Below are positions 19,163 through 28,226 of a stretch of 64,000 bases of DNA, one piece after another; within the stretch, counting starts at the first letter, position 1; each line of letters opens with the position of its first letter. The DNA is from Acidobacteriota bacterium. Its GTDB lineage: Bacteria; Acidobacteriota; Vicinamibacteria; Marinacidobacterales; Marinacidobacteraceae. Under the pieces are notes generated by a model. That model was not told the DNA's origin, did not search any database, and was given only the letters and a program-made list of their open reading frames with translations. The translations under genes were made by a program, and so were the position numbers. The stretch covers positions 1 to 64,000 of the forward strand of contig JAJDVI010000032.1 in NCBI GenBank assembly GCA_022826195.1, written 5' to 3'.

Positions 19163-22100
19163 CTGCTCCCGCTCCGAACCACCGCAACCGCCGGTTCTGG
19201 CTGGTACTGGCGGGCGCCGCTGCCGCCTCGGCGGTTTCCCTCGGGGTGGTCCTCTGGGTGGTGTCGAGCCTGGACCCGCAGCGTCTCGGCGCTTACGTCA
19301 CCGGCCGGCTCAGCGCTGTCCTCGGCCGCCCGGTCGCGGCGAGCGGCTTCGAGTTCTCGGTTCGGGAGGGCGAGTTCGTCCTTCGCGGACTCCAGCTCGG
19401 GAGGGAGCCCACCGACATCGGTCCGCCGCCGCCGGCGTTTTCGATCGACCGGATCCGCGGCGGCCTGAGCTGGCGGTCGTTCTTTCCGGCGCGCCTCCAC
19501 CTCGAGAGCCTCGATGTCGAGGGGGTGGGCCTGTGGGGTCTCGACGACGGCGGAAAGCCGCGACCCGAGTCCGCCCCCCTCGGACCGGCCATCGAGGCGA
19601 TCGCTGCCCGGCTGTCGTTCTCCTCGAACCGGATCTCGGTGTCCGGAACCACGATCGGCTACCGGAACCGGCCGACGCCGTGGGAGGTCCGCGCCGACGA
19701 CGTCACGTTCAGCCTCCAGGCCGCCGGAGCGGGAGGGGTGGACGGCGAGATCCGGTCCGGCTGGGGCGTGATCCGCCTCTGGGAGCGGCCGGACCTTCCG
19801 ATGGCGCTGTCGTCGGACTTCCGGATCCGGGGGGACGACCTCCATTTCGACTTCCTCGAGCTCCGCTCCGACCTGCTCGAGGTGCGCTTCGACGGCACCA
19901 TGGACATGGCCAACGATCTCGACGGCCGCCTGCGCATGGTCGGCGGCGGGGACGCCGGCGGCCTCGGCCGTTTCCTGTTCGAGTTCGAGGGAATGGACAC
20001 CGAGGGGGACCCGTGGCTCGAGTTCGAGGGAACGGCGGGGTTTCAGGAAAACGGCCTGGCGATCGACGGCGACTTCGCCCTGCCGCGGGGCCGGTTCTTC
20101 GGCGTGCCCCTCCGGGACTGGACGGGAGTCGTGCACTGGGATCCCGACCGCGTCGAAATCCTCTCCTCGCGTGGACTTGCGTCGGAGGGGCCGGCCACCC
20201 TGCAACTGCTCCAGGTGCAGCCGCGGGAGGACAACCCCGCGGAAATCCTCCTGAGCGTCCGTGACGGAGCGCTGGCGCCCGCGCTCGAGGGCGTTTTCGG
20301 AATGCCCACCGCGATCCGTTCGCAGGTGACGCTCGACGCGGATTTGCGGATGCCCTTCGCCGACCCGGGGCTCATGACCGGGACGATCCAGGCCACCGGA
20401 CTCATGCCGGACGAGACGGGACCCGGAGAGTTGCCGCTCGGCTTCGAGACCGGCCTGCGCATGGACGACACGGCAACCGACATCGACCGCGTCGTGCTGG
20501 AAGGCGAGGCCTTCCGCGGCTCCCTCGCAGGCCGCTATCCGCGCACGGGGAACGCCAGCATCGCGGCGACGGCGCTGGCGGGAGAGTCAGCGGAGGCCGA
20601 CGCCATGCAGCAGGAGCTGCGCCGGGTGCTCTTCGGGGAAGATCCCGAGACGACCTTCTGGGACGTTTCCGGCGCGGGCGGGTTCGAGGGCATCGTCCGC
20701 GGCCGCTGGCCCGATCTGGTGCTGGAGGGAGAGGTCGAGGGTCAGATGATGCGCTTCTCCACGATCCACACGGAGACGCTGATCGCGGCCGGGAGGATCG
20801 AGCGCGACGCGATCTTTCTCGACAGCCTGAACGCGCGGTTCGGCGGAGGAACGATCTCCGCCTCCGGAGTCTTCGACCGCGCCGCGGTCGAGTATCCGGA
20901 CATGGCGTTCGACGCCGACTGGGAGGCATGGGACGCCCGGGAGATCATCGATTTCCTCGAATGGGACCTCGAGGCGGACGGAACCACCACCGGCCGCAGC
21001 CACACCGTGCGGCGGGACGAGCGCTACACCGGAGGCGGATCCGTGGTCGGCTCCGACGGGCACGTCCTCGAGCAGCCCTTCGACGAGGTGGCCATCACCT
21101 GGGACATGGATGGCGACACGGCCCGGCTGGCTCCCATGAGCGGCGTGTTCCGCGAGGGCGCCGCCGAAGGGACCCTCGACATCGGCCTCGTGGACTGGGA
21201 GATGGAGGGCCTCGTCACCGGCAGCGACTACCCCCTGACGCCCGGTCTGGCGCCCGAGTGGATCTCCATACGCTCCGACTTCCGCCTCGAAGTCGGCGGC
21301 GACCTCCTGGTTCCGGAACTCCTGCTCGAGGCGCGGGTGCCGAACGCCGCGGTCCTCGGGCTGTCCCTCGGCCCGGGCGACATCCGGGGGTCCGTCCATG
21401 GCGAGGACTTCGAGGGCAGCGGGGCCCTCGATTCGGGCGCCGCGTCCTTCCGGATGCAGGGACGGGTTCCGCTCGGCACCGACGGCGCCGGCACCGTCAC
21501 GCTCCGGGAGGTCGACGTCGCCCCGATCCTGTTCGACGCGCCGGCCGAGCGCGGGTTTCAGGTCGTGGTCGGCGGGTCCGGAGACTTCCACATCGAGGAT
21601 CCGCTGGACGAATGGATGACCGGCACGGCGACTCTCGAGAGCCTGAGGATCACGGCGCCGGACTTCGTCGCCGAGACGGGTGGTCCGACGACCGTTCGCC
21701 TGGAGGACGCGCGGGTGCACGTCGAGGGTCTCCGTCTCCTGCATGCCGACAGCCAACTGGCCCTCGCGGGGTCCATCGGACTGGACGACGAGCTTCTCGA
21801 CCTCTCGCTCCTCGGGCAGACGTCGCTGCTCGCCACCGCGCCCTTCGTGCCCTGGCTCGCCGCGGACGGCGAGTTCGGTCTCGAGGCCGCGGTGGTCGGT
21901 CCCTGGACCGAGCCGGAGGTCCTCGGCACCGGGACGATCCGGGGCGGCTCCTTCCGGGTCGAGGGGTTTCCGCACGCCCTGAGCGACGTGGAGGGCACCG
22001 TTGACTTCGACCAGCGGACGCTGCGGATCGCGGAAGTCATCGGCCGCATGGGCGGCGGCGACGCCGTCGTATCGGGCTCGATCTCGGTCGAGGACGCCGA

Positions 22101-23073
22101 GTTCGCCGCCACCGACCTGCGCGTCCAGCTCACCGGCTCCAGCTTCCGCTATCCGAGTGACCTGAGCGCGACCGTGGATGCCGACCTGCGGCTCCTGGGC
22201 GATCAGAGCGGCCGCCTGCTGACCGGCGAGGTGATCCTCGATCAGGCGGTCTGGAGCCGCGAGTACGAGTTCTTCGCCAGCATCCTCGCCGACGTCAACA
22301 GCGTCGCGCGCTCCGAGGAGACCGAGTCGAGCGGGTTCCTGGACGAGCTGCGGATGGACGTCGAGGTGGAGACGGACTCTCCCTTCGCGGTCCGGAACTC
22401 CATCTTCCAGCTCGACGCCGCGGCGGACTTCGGCCTTCGCGGGACGGCCGGATCCCCCGCGGTGCTGGGCCGCGCCGACCTGGTCGGGGGAGAGGTGTAC
22501 TTCGGCGCGCATCGCTTCCAGATCGTCGACGGCCGGGCTGACTTCATCGATCCCGAGGGGATCCAGCCGGTGTTCGAGATCGAGGCCGAGACCAGCGTCC
22601 GCAGCTACCGGGTGCGGCTCGCGGCGACGGGGACCGCGGAGCAGATCGACGCGAACCTGAGTTCCGAGCCGCCGCTGCGGGAGGCGGACATCCTCAGACT
22701 CCTCGCCGGCGCCCCGGAGCAGGACCTCCTGACGGCCGCGAGCGACGACGAACTCGCGGCCGCCTCGGCGGCGAGCCTGTTGAGCCAGCAGCTCAGCAAC
22801 ATGATCGGACGGCGCGCCGGCCGGGTGTTCGGGATCGACCGGGTGAGCATCGATCCCTTCATGATCGGCCGCTTCAGCAACCCGACCGCGCGGGTGACGC
22901 TCGGCAAGCAGGTCACCCGGGACCTCAACGTCCGCTACTCCTCGAGCCTGTCGGACGCCGAGGAATCCATCATCGTGGTCGAGTACACCCCGACCGGCCC
23001 CGTCTCCTGGATCTTCTCCCGCGATCAGGACGGCTCGCTGGGGGTCGACGTCCGCTTCCACCGGAGTTTCTAG
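19159..23073 (+). CDS. tamB: TamB-like translocation/assembly or lipid-transport protein
   Basis: This 1304-residue protein has one N-terminal membrane helix (about 12-36) and is otherwise a very long beta-rich, repetitive protein of the AsmA/TamB type. The C-terminal TamB domain is recognisable: GRADLVGGEVYFGAHRFQI, IEAETSVRSYRVRL, SEPPLREADILRLLAGAPEQ and a closing beta region VTLGKQVTRDLNVRYSSSLS. Such proteins bridge the inner and outer membranes, assisting autotransporter assembly or carrying phospholipid in a groove. It starts at a GTG overlapping the biotin-carrier stop. The Omp85 gene 8 bp downstream is the expected TamA-like partner. Confidence 0.88.
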   Translation: MTAPAPNHRNRRFWLVLAGAAAASAVSLGVVLWVVSSLDPQRLGAYVTGRLSAVLGRPVAASGFEFSVREGEFVLRGLQLGREPTDIGPPPPAFSIDRIRGGLSWRSFFPARLHLESLDVEGVGLWGLDDGGKPRPESAPLGPAIEAIAARLSFSSNRISVSGTTIGYRNRPTPWEVRADDVTFSLQAAGAGGVDGEIRSGWGVIRLWERPDLPMALSSDFRIRGDDLHFDFLELRSDLLEVRFDGTMDMANDLDGRLRMVGGGDAGGLGRFLFEFEGMDTEGDPWLEFEGTAGFQENGLAIDGDFALPRGRFFGVPLRDWTGVVHWDPDRVEILSSRGLASEGPATLQLLQVQPREDNPAEILLSVRDGALAPALEGVFGMPTAIRSQVTLDADLRMPFADPGLMTGTIQATGLMPDETGPGELPLGFETGLRMDDTATDIDRVVLEGEAFRGSLAGRYPRTGNASIAATALAGESAEADAMQQELRRVLFGEDPETTFWDVSGAGGFEGIVRGRWPDLVLEGEVEGQMMRFSTIHTETLIAAGRIERDAIFLDSLNARFGGGTISASGVFDRAAVEYPDMAFDADWEAWDAREIIDFLEWDLEADGTTTGRSHTVRRDERYTGGGSVVGSDGHVLEQPFDEVAITWDMDGDTARLAPMSGVFREGAAEGTLDIGLVDWEMEGLVTGSDYPLTPGLAPEWISIRSDFRLEVGGDLLVPELLLEARVPNAAVLGLSLGPGDIRGSVHGEDFEGSGALDSGAASFRMQGRVPLGTDGAGTVTLREVDVAPILFDAPAERGFQVVVGGSGDFHIEDPLDEWMTGTATLESLRITAPDFVAETGGPTTVRLEDARVHVEGLRLLHADSQLALAGSIGLDDELLDLSLLGQTSLLATAPFVPWLAADGEFGLEAAVVGPWTEPEVLGTGTIRGGSFRVEGFPHALSDVEGTVDFDQRTLRIAEVIGRMGGGDAVVSGSISVEDAEFAATDLRVQLTGSSFRYPSDLSATVDADLRLLGDQSGRLLTGEVILDQAVWSREYEFFASILADVNSVARSEETESSGFLDELRMDVEVETDSPFAVRNSIFQLDAAADFGLRGTAGSPAVLGRADLVGGEVYFGAHRFQIVDGRADFIDPEGIQPVFEIEAETSVRSYRVRLAATGTAEQIDANLSSEPPLREADILRLLAGAPEQDLLTAASDDELAAASAASLLSQQLSNMIGRRAGRVFGIDRVSIDPFMIGRFSNPTARVTLGKQVTRDLNVRYSSSLSDAEESIIVVEYTPTGPVSWIFSRDQDGSLGVDVRFHRSF

Positions 23074-23080
23074 TCAGGCC

Positions 23081-25870
23081 GTGGTGAAAGCGCCCCGCAC
23101 GAGCCCTTGGGCGGCCCAGACGCGGAAGCGAGTGGTTCTGCTTGCCGGCGTCGTGTTGGGGATCTCGGCGGTACCTGCCGTCGGCGGGCAGACCGTAACC
23201 GGTCAGTCCGAGGACCCGCTGTCGCGGCGGGTGGATTCGGTCGTCGTCCGCTGGGCGGACGGGAGCACCGAACCGGTGCCCGACGAGGTCTCCCGGCTGA
23301 TCTCGGTCCGTCCCGGAACCCGCTTCCGTCCGCTCGTGGTGCGTCAGTCGGTGAAACAGGTGTTCGCGCTCGGCCGTTTCCGCGACGTCCGGGTGCGGTC
23401 GGAGGAAGCGCCGGGCGGGGACCTGCGGCTCGTCTTCGAACTCGACCCCATCCCCGGCATCGCCCGCCTGAGCGTCGAAGGCGCTCCCCCCGGGGAGGAC
23501 CTGAACCTGATCGCGACGCTCGGTCTCGAGGTGGGGGAGCCCGTCCCGGACGATCTGCCGGTCCGGGCCGAGCGCGGCGAGAACTGGCTTCGCTCGCGCG
23601 GCTACGTGAGCGCGGAGGTGGGCATCCGGAGCGTTCCGGACGGGCGGGACGCGCTGCTCGAGGTGGTGGTCGCCGCCGCCGAGCAGGCGCGGGTGGCCTC
23701 GATCGAGGTCCTCGGGGTGGAGGATGCACTGGGCCGCGACCTCGTCTCCGCGCTGGGAATCTCACGGGACGATCCGTGGATCGAAACGGACGTCACGGGG
23801 CGGCTGCCCGAGGTGGAGGAGAGGCTCCGCGACCGCGGGTTCCTGTTCGGCACGGCAAGCCTCGACTGGCGGCCGACCGGCGCGGGGGATGTCGAGGTCC
23901 AGCTGTCGGTGGACCGCGGCCCCGAAGTCACCCTGGAGGTGCAGGGGTTCGGCGCTTCCCAGGGAGACGCCCAGGGAGTCGTGGACGGGCTGTCCGGACA
24001 GACCCTGACGCTCGATGCGATCGAGGCGGCCCGGCAGGAACTCCTCGACGAACTCCGGCGCGAGGGACGGCGGGACGGCGCCGTCACGGTGGAGAGCGTC
24101 GAGAGCGCCGGCGGTGGACACCGGACCTTCCGGTTCTCCGCTGACCCGGGCCCCCGCTACGTCGTCGGCGCCGTCTCCTCGGAGGGGGCGCCTCCCGAGG
24201 AGGCGGACACCGTCGCCGAGGTCCTGTTGCCGCTCCGGCCCGGCCGCCCCTACCGCGAAGAGGAGTGGCGGGCGCTGACCGAGAGTCTGCGCCGGACGCT
24301 CCGCGGCCTGGGGTACTTCGAGGCCGAGGTGGCGCCGCTCCCGCCCCAACCCGGGGAGCCGGCGGAGGACGGCGTTTCCATCGATCTCCGGGTGCGGATC
24401 GAGCCGGGTCCGCTCGCTTCCGTCGCGGCGGTGCGCTTCGAGGGGGGCGCCGCGTTCACCGACGCCGAACTGGCCGAAGTGGCGGCCCTGGCCCCCGGTT
24501 CGCCGTACGTGGCCGAAGGAATCGTGAATGCCCGCGAGGACCTGGAGACGTTTCATCGGAACCGGGGGTACCTCGAGGCGCTGGTGGAGGTCGAGGCCCC
24601 GGTGGACCCGGTCACTCACGAGGCGGAGGTCGTCTTCCGGATCCGCCCCGGGAGCTACTTCACGGTCGGGGGCATCATCGTCGCGGGCCTCGACACCACG
24701 CGGGACTCGGTGATCCGCTCCCGCCTCCCCTTTGCGGAGGGGGAGGCGCTCGGGAGCGGCGACCTGCTGGAGGTGCGCCGGCGCCTCGTGTCCATGGGGA
24801 TTTTCCGCAGCGTGGACGTGAACCTGCTGGAACCCGAGGAACCGATCAGCGAACGGAACGTGCTGATCCGGGTGGTGGAGGGCCCCCGCACCAGCATCGG
24901 CTACGGCGCCGGCTACAGCGAGCGCGAGCAGGTTCGGGGTGAGGGCGAATGGACCCGGAACAACCTCTTCGGGATGGGCCACACCCTGAGCCTGTTCGGC
25001 CGTTTCTCGCTCAAGGGCACGCGCATGGTGGCCACCTACCGGGGCGCGGAGAGCGTCGAGGGCGAGATTCCCATCTTCGTGAGCGCGTTCCGGGAGTCGC
25101 AGGACCGGGAGAGTCTCGACTTCATCCGCTCCGGCATCGGCGTCCAGGTGACCCGCCGGATCCTGGGGCGCAACGTGTTCCTGCGCTACGACCTGACCAC
25201 CAGCGAACTGTTCAACCTGAAGATCAACCCGATCCAGATCGATCGGAACTTCGCCGACAACCTCTGGCTCTCGGCGGTCTCGGCCTCGGTGGTCACGGAC
25301 ACCCGCGACGATCCGGTGGATCCCCGCCGGGGCCGTTTCGGCATCGTGGACGTGGAGTGGTCGTCGGCGCTCCTCCGGTCCCGGGCGCCGTTCGTGAAGG
25401 GCCTGGGGCAGCAGTACCTGTTCTTCCCCGTCGGCGAAGCGGTCGTCCTCGCCGTCAGCGGGCGGCTCGGCCTCGCGTGGACGCTGGGGGCGGACGAGCC
25501 GGCCCTGGTGCCCATCACCGAGCGGTTCTTCGCCGGGGGCGCCACCAGCCTTCGCGGCTACAAGCTGGACCGCGCCGGACCGCTCGATCCGAGCGGATAC
25601 CCGGTCGGCGGGAACATGCTCATCGTGGGAAACGTCGAGGTCCGGTTCCCCATCATGGGAAGCCTCCGGGGCGCCGTGTTCTCGGATCACGGCGGGGTCT
25701 ACAGCGAGGTCCGTTCGTTCCGCCTGCCGGATCTCGGGCACAACGTCGGCGCCGGGCTCCGCTGGAACACCCCGCTGGGACCGCTCCGGTTCGACTACGG
25801 AGTCCGGCTGGGCGACATCGGCGACGCCCCACGGGGCCAGTGGCACTTCACCATCGGCCACGCGTTCTAG
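23081..25870 (+). CDS. Omp85 outer-membrane assembly protein (BamA/TamA type)
   Basis: This 929-residue protein has an N-terminal signal (VVLLAGVVLGISAVPAVGG), several POTRA repeats in tandem (roughly 45-610), and a C-terminal 16-strand barrel. The barrel's conserved loop-6 motif appears as GGATSLRGYKLDR, corresponding to the VRGF/Y signature. Strands include GYGAGYSEREQVRGEGEWTR and the terminal LRFDYGVRLGDIGDAPRG. It ends in the aromatic WHFTIGHAF, a typical outer-membrane C-terminal signal. Placement directly after a TamB-like gene favours a TamA-like role. The number of POTRA repeats (more than three) is BamA-like, so I leave the symbol blank. Confidence 0.88.
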   Translation: MVKAPRTSPWAAQTRKRVVLLAGVVLGISAVPAVGGQTVTGQSEDPLSRRVDSVVVRWADGSTEPVPDEVSRLISVRPGTRFRPLVVRQSVKQVFALGRFRDVRVRSEEAPGGDLRLVFELDPIPGIARLSVEGAPPGEDLNLIATLGLEVGEPVPDDLPVRAERGENWLRSRGYVSAEVGIRSVPDGRDALLEVVVAAAEQARVASIEVLGVEDALGRDLVSALGISRDDPWIETDVTGRLPEVEERLRDRGFLFGTASLDWRPTGAGDVEVQLSVDRGPEVTLEVQGFGASQGDAQGVVDGLSGQTLTLDAIEAARQELLDELRREGRRDGAVTVESVESAGGGHRTFRFSADPGPRYVVGAVSSEGAPPEEADTVAEVLLPLRPGRPYREEEWRALTESLRRTLRGLGYFEAEVAPLPPQPGEPAEDGVSIDLRVRIEPGPLASVAAVRFEGGAAFTDAELAEVAALAPGSPYVAEGIVNAREDLETFHRNRGYLEALVEVEAPVDPVTHEAEVVFRIRPGSYFTVGGIIVAGLDTTRDSVIRSRLPFAEGEALGSGDLLEVRRRLVSMGIFRSVDVNLLEPEEPISERNVLIRVVEGPRTSIGYGAGYSEREQVRGEGEWTRNNLFGMGHTLSLFGRFSLKGTRMVATYRGAESVEGEIPIFVSAFRESQDRESLDFIRSGIGVQVTRRILGRNVFLRYDLTTSELFNLKINPIQIDRNFADNLWLSAVSASVVTDTRDDPVDPRRGRFGIVDVEWSSALLRSRAPFVKGLGQQYLFFPVGEAVVLAVSGRLGLAWTLGADEPALVPITERFFAGGATSLRGYKLDRAGPLDPSGYPVGGNMLIVGNVEVRFPIMGSLRGAVFSDHGGVYSEVRSFRLPDLGHNVGAGLRWNTPLGPLRFDYGVRLGDIGDAPRGQWHFTIGHAF

Positions 25871-25925
25871 CTTGGAACGCCGGTCTCCAGACCGGCACGC
25901 GCGGTGGTCCGCACCGCGCACGGCA
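25871..25925. repeat. REP-like palindromic intergenic repeat, copy 1
   Basis: CTTGGAACGCCGGTCTCCAG followed by ACCGGCACGCG starts one base after the Omp85 stop. GCCGGTCT (25879-25886) pairs with AGACCGGC (25889-25896), and GCGCGGTG pairs with CACCGCGC just after. The same double-hairpin unit recurs at 28051. It probably acts as an mRNA-stabilising or terminator-like element and has extended the apparent reading frame of the downstream gene. Confidence 0.75.
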
Positions 25926-26006
25926 CAACCCCACGCGGAAGAGCGGCCCCCGTCCCTCGCGCGCAATCCGGCCATCCGCCCCCCCGGGCTGTGCCAGACT
26001 GTCCCC

Positions 26007-26762
26007 GTGCGCAGACACGGCCGAATCGCGGGGAGGGCTCTGAGCTCCCTCCACCGCCCCTCCCGGTGGTCCGCCCGCCTCCTGCTGGGCATCCTCCTGC
26101 TGCTCGGTCCCGTCCCGGTGGTCCTGGGAGGCGACTCGCGCGCGCCCGGACAGGTGCGGCCGGGAGCGGACCCCGCGCGGGTGGACCGGGTACTCGCGGT
26201 CGTGAACGGCGAACCGATCACCTACTCGGAGGTCCTGGAGGCGATCGCCCTGATGCCGGGGATGACGCCGCCCCCGACCCTCGAGGAGGCGCTGGAGCGC
26301 CTCATCGACGCGAGGCTCATGGAGCACGAAGCCCGCCGGTACCTCCAGGAGCCGCCGTCGGAGGAGGAGAGCGAGGCGACGCTGCGGGCGCTCATGGACC
26401 GGTTCGCGACCCCGGAGGACTATCGCGCCACGCTGCGGCGCCTCGGGGTCGCCGAGGACTACCTGCGGAAGCGCATCCAGCGGGAGCTGATCGTGGACCG
26501 CTACGTGGACCGTCGTTTCCGGCCGCTGGTGCAGGTGGCCCAGCGGGACGTCGAGGAGTACTACCGGACCGTGCTGCTCCCGGATCTGGACGCCGGCTCG
26601 CCCGCAAGTTTGGTTGAAGTGGAGAGCCTGATTCGGAATATACTTGAACAGCGCGATCTGAACCGGCGGATTTCCGCCTGGGTGGACGAGTTGAAGTCCA
26701 GCGCCAGCATCGTGCGCTTGCCGCTCTCCGAGCCTCCCCAGTCGGACGGCCGGTTCGACTGA
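26007..26762 (+). CDS. SurA-N-like periplasmic chaperone without PPIase domain
   Basis: I start at GTG 26007 because frame further upstream is made of the palindromic repeat. The 251-residue product has a signal peptide (SARLLLGILLLLGPVPVVLG) and then the SurA N-terminal fold: RVLAVVNGEPITYSEVLEAI, EEALERLIDARLMEHEARRY and YLRKRIQRELIVDRYVDRRF. A C-terminal helix (LNRRISAWVDELKSSASIVRL) closes the chaperone domain. The parvulin prolyl isomerase domain between these segments is missing or reduced to about 30 residues. It likely escorts outer-membrane proteins to the adjacent Omp85. Confidence 0.78.
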   Translation: MRRHGRIAGRALSSLHRPSRWSARLLLGILLLLGPVPVVLGGDSRAPGQVRPGADPARVDRVLAVVNGEPITYSEVLEAIALMPGMTPPPTLEEALERLIDARLMEHEARRYLQEPPSEEESEATLRALMDRFATPEDYRATLRRLGVAEDYLRKRIQRELIVDRYVDRRFRPLVQVAQRDVEEYYRTVLLPDLDAGSPASLVEVESLIRNILEQRDLNRRISAWVDELKSSASIVRLPLSEPPQSDGRFD

Positions 26763-26874
26763 AACGTCGGGCTGAATCGTCCGGGCGGGGCGATTCGAGG
26801 CCCCATCCGCGGGGAAGGGAACCCTTGGTTCGGGTGCGGCGTTATTCCTTTACCCATGGGTGAGGAGGAGTGAG

Positions 26875-26921
26875 TCACCTCGTCAAGAGGTGACCGGAAG
26901 TGCCGCTCGGAGACGGAGCGG
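26875..26921 (+). promoter_or_regulatory. Two hairpins in the leader of the sigma-factor gene
   Basis: TCACCTC (26875-26881) pairs perfectly with GAGGTGA (26887-26893) around a 5-nt loop. CCGCTC (26903-26908) pairs with GAGCGG (26916-26921) around a 7-nt loop. They lie 84-130 nt ahead of the sigma-factor ATG, followed by CTATAGACA at about 26961. Whether they terminate upstream transcription or structure the sigma mRNA leader is unknown. Confidence 0.45.
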
Positions 26922-27004
26922 TCGGAGCAGTGAGGATGGCACGCTGCGTGCTTATCACCCTATAGACACGAAGCAGGCCAACAAGGAGATATCTGGAGGG
27001 CGTT

Positions 27005-28039
27005 ATGGACCCTACGAGTACGGAATACGAAACCATCGAGTTTGTCGACGAGACGTTCGAGATCGAGGAAGAAGAGGAAGAGTCCGCTGAGGACGAGGCA
27101 GCCGCGGCGACCGAGCTCGGCCTCGCTCCCGACACGCACCAGACCGGTGATCTGGATTCGATGGGGCTCTATCTGCGTGACACGCACCGGCACCGTCTGC
27201 TCACCAAGAACGACGAGCAGCGCTACAGCCGGGCCATGCAGAAGGCCTGGCAGGACATCGAGAACTCCGACGATCCTTCGAACCAGGACCTCGCGGCCTT
27301 CTACAAGAACCGCGAGAAGATGATCGAGGGGAACCTGCGCCTCGTCATCTCCATCGCCAAGCAGTCCCGGGGAAAGGGACTCCCGCTGGGCGATCTCATT
27401 CAGGAAGGCAACATCGGACTCATGCAGGCGGTTCGCAAGTTCGAGCCCGAGCGGAACCTCAAGTTCTCCACCTACGCCACGTGGTGGATCCGCCAGGCGA
27501 TCTGGCGCGCGCTCTCGCAGAAGTCCCGCACCATCAAGGTCCCGATCAACAAGCTGGACCTCCATCGCAAGGCGTCCAAGGTGAGGGCGGAGCTCGAGCA
27601 GCGGTACCGGAACGATCCGGCGCGCCGCGGCAAGCGTCAGTTCCCCTCCACCGACGACGTCGCTCGCGAAATCGGCGTGCCGCCGGAGAGGCTGCGCGAC
27701 GCGCTCCGTTCGGTGCCGCAGATCGACTCGCTCGATGCGCCGCTGGTTCCCGACGGGACCCCGCGGATCCAGCTGACTCCCGATCCGGACCAGCTGAACC
27801 CGATCGAAGGCGTCACCGACGCCGAGCAGCGCCGGCACGTGCGGGATGCCATTTCGGACCTCCCCGACCGGCTGCAGCACGTGCTCAAGCGCCGCTTCGG
27901 CATTCTGGGCGGGCCGGAAGCCAACCTGGAGGAGATCGGGCGCGAGCTTCACCTCACCCGGGAGCGGGTGCGGCAGCTCGAGGCGGAAGCGCTCACCCGG
28001 CTCCGCCAGGACCCGCGCCTCCGCGTCTCCGCGAACTGA
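27005..28039 (+). CDS. Primary-type sigma-70 factor (RpoD/RpoS-like)
   Basis: This sigma factor directs RNA polymerase to housekeeping-type promoters. The 344-residue protein starts at an ATG with GGAGGG 4 nt upstream and has an acidic N-terminus (about 10-35). Region 1.2 is [21 protein letters not shown]. Region 2 runs from [21 protein letters not shown] through [19 protein letters not shown] to [18 protein letters not shown]. Region 3 is [22 protein letters not shown], and region 4 ends [23 protein letters not shown]. It lacks the long region 1.1 and non-conserved insert of large RpoD proteins, so it may be a short primary sigma or a group 2 sigma. Confidence 0.88.
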   Translation: MDPTSTEYETIEFVDETFEIEEEEEESAEDEAAAATELGLAPDTHQTGDLDSMGLYLRDTHRHRLLTKNDEQRYSRAMQKAWQDIENSDDPSNQDLAAFYKNREKMIEGNLRLVISIAKQSRGKGLPLGDLIQEGNIGLMQAVRKFEPERNLKFSTYATWWIRQAIWRALSQKSRTIKVPINKLDLHRKASKVRAELEQRYRNDPARRGKRQFPSTDDVAREIGVPPERLRDALRSVPQIDSLDAPLVPDGTPRIQLTPDPDQLNPIEGVTDAEQRRHVRDAISDLPDRLQHVLKRRFGILGGPEANLEEIGRELHLTRERVRQLEAEALTRLRQDPRLRVSAN

Positions 28040-28050
28040 CCGCGCGCCGG

Positions 28051-28165
28051 CTTGGAACGCCGGTCTCCAGACCGGCACCGCGGCGCTCCGCGCCGCGCAC
28101 GGCGTAACCTCCATCCCCCTCACGGCACGCGCGGTGCTCCGCACCGCGCACGGCGCGACGCCAAC
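28051..28165. repeat. REP-like palindromic intergenic repeat, copies 2 and 3
   Basis: The unit CTTGGAACGCCGGTCTCCAG then ACCGGCACCG begins 12 bp after the sigma-factor stop and is identical to that at 25871. A second hairpin GCGCGGTGCTCCGCACCGCGC follows near 28129, with a CACGGCG tract after each. The repeat fills most of the 187-bp gap before the amidase gene. Confidence 0.75.
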
Positions 28166-28214
28166 TCGCGGAGCGGCTCCCTTCCCGCTCGCCCACCCGA
28201 ACCGGCCCGGCGGA

Positions 28215-28220
28215 TACGAT
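28215..28220 (+). promoter_or_regulatory. Candidate -10 box giving a leaderless amidase mRNA
   Basis: TACGAT ends 6 bp before the amidase ATG, so transcription would start at or within a few bases of the start codon. No Shine-Dalgarno sequence precedes the ATG. The -35 region is weak, so the call is tentative. Confidence 0.4.
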
Positions 28221-28226
28221 GGCGCC

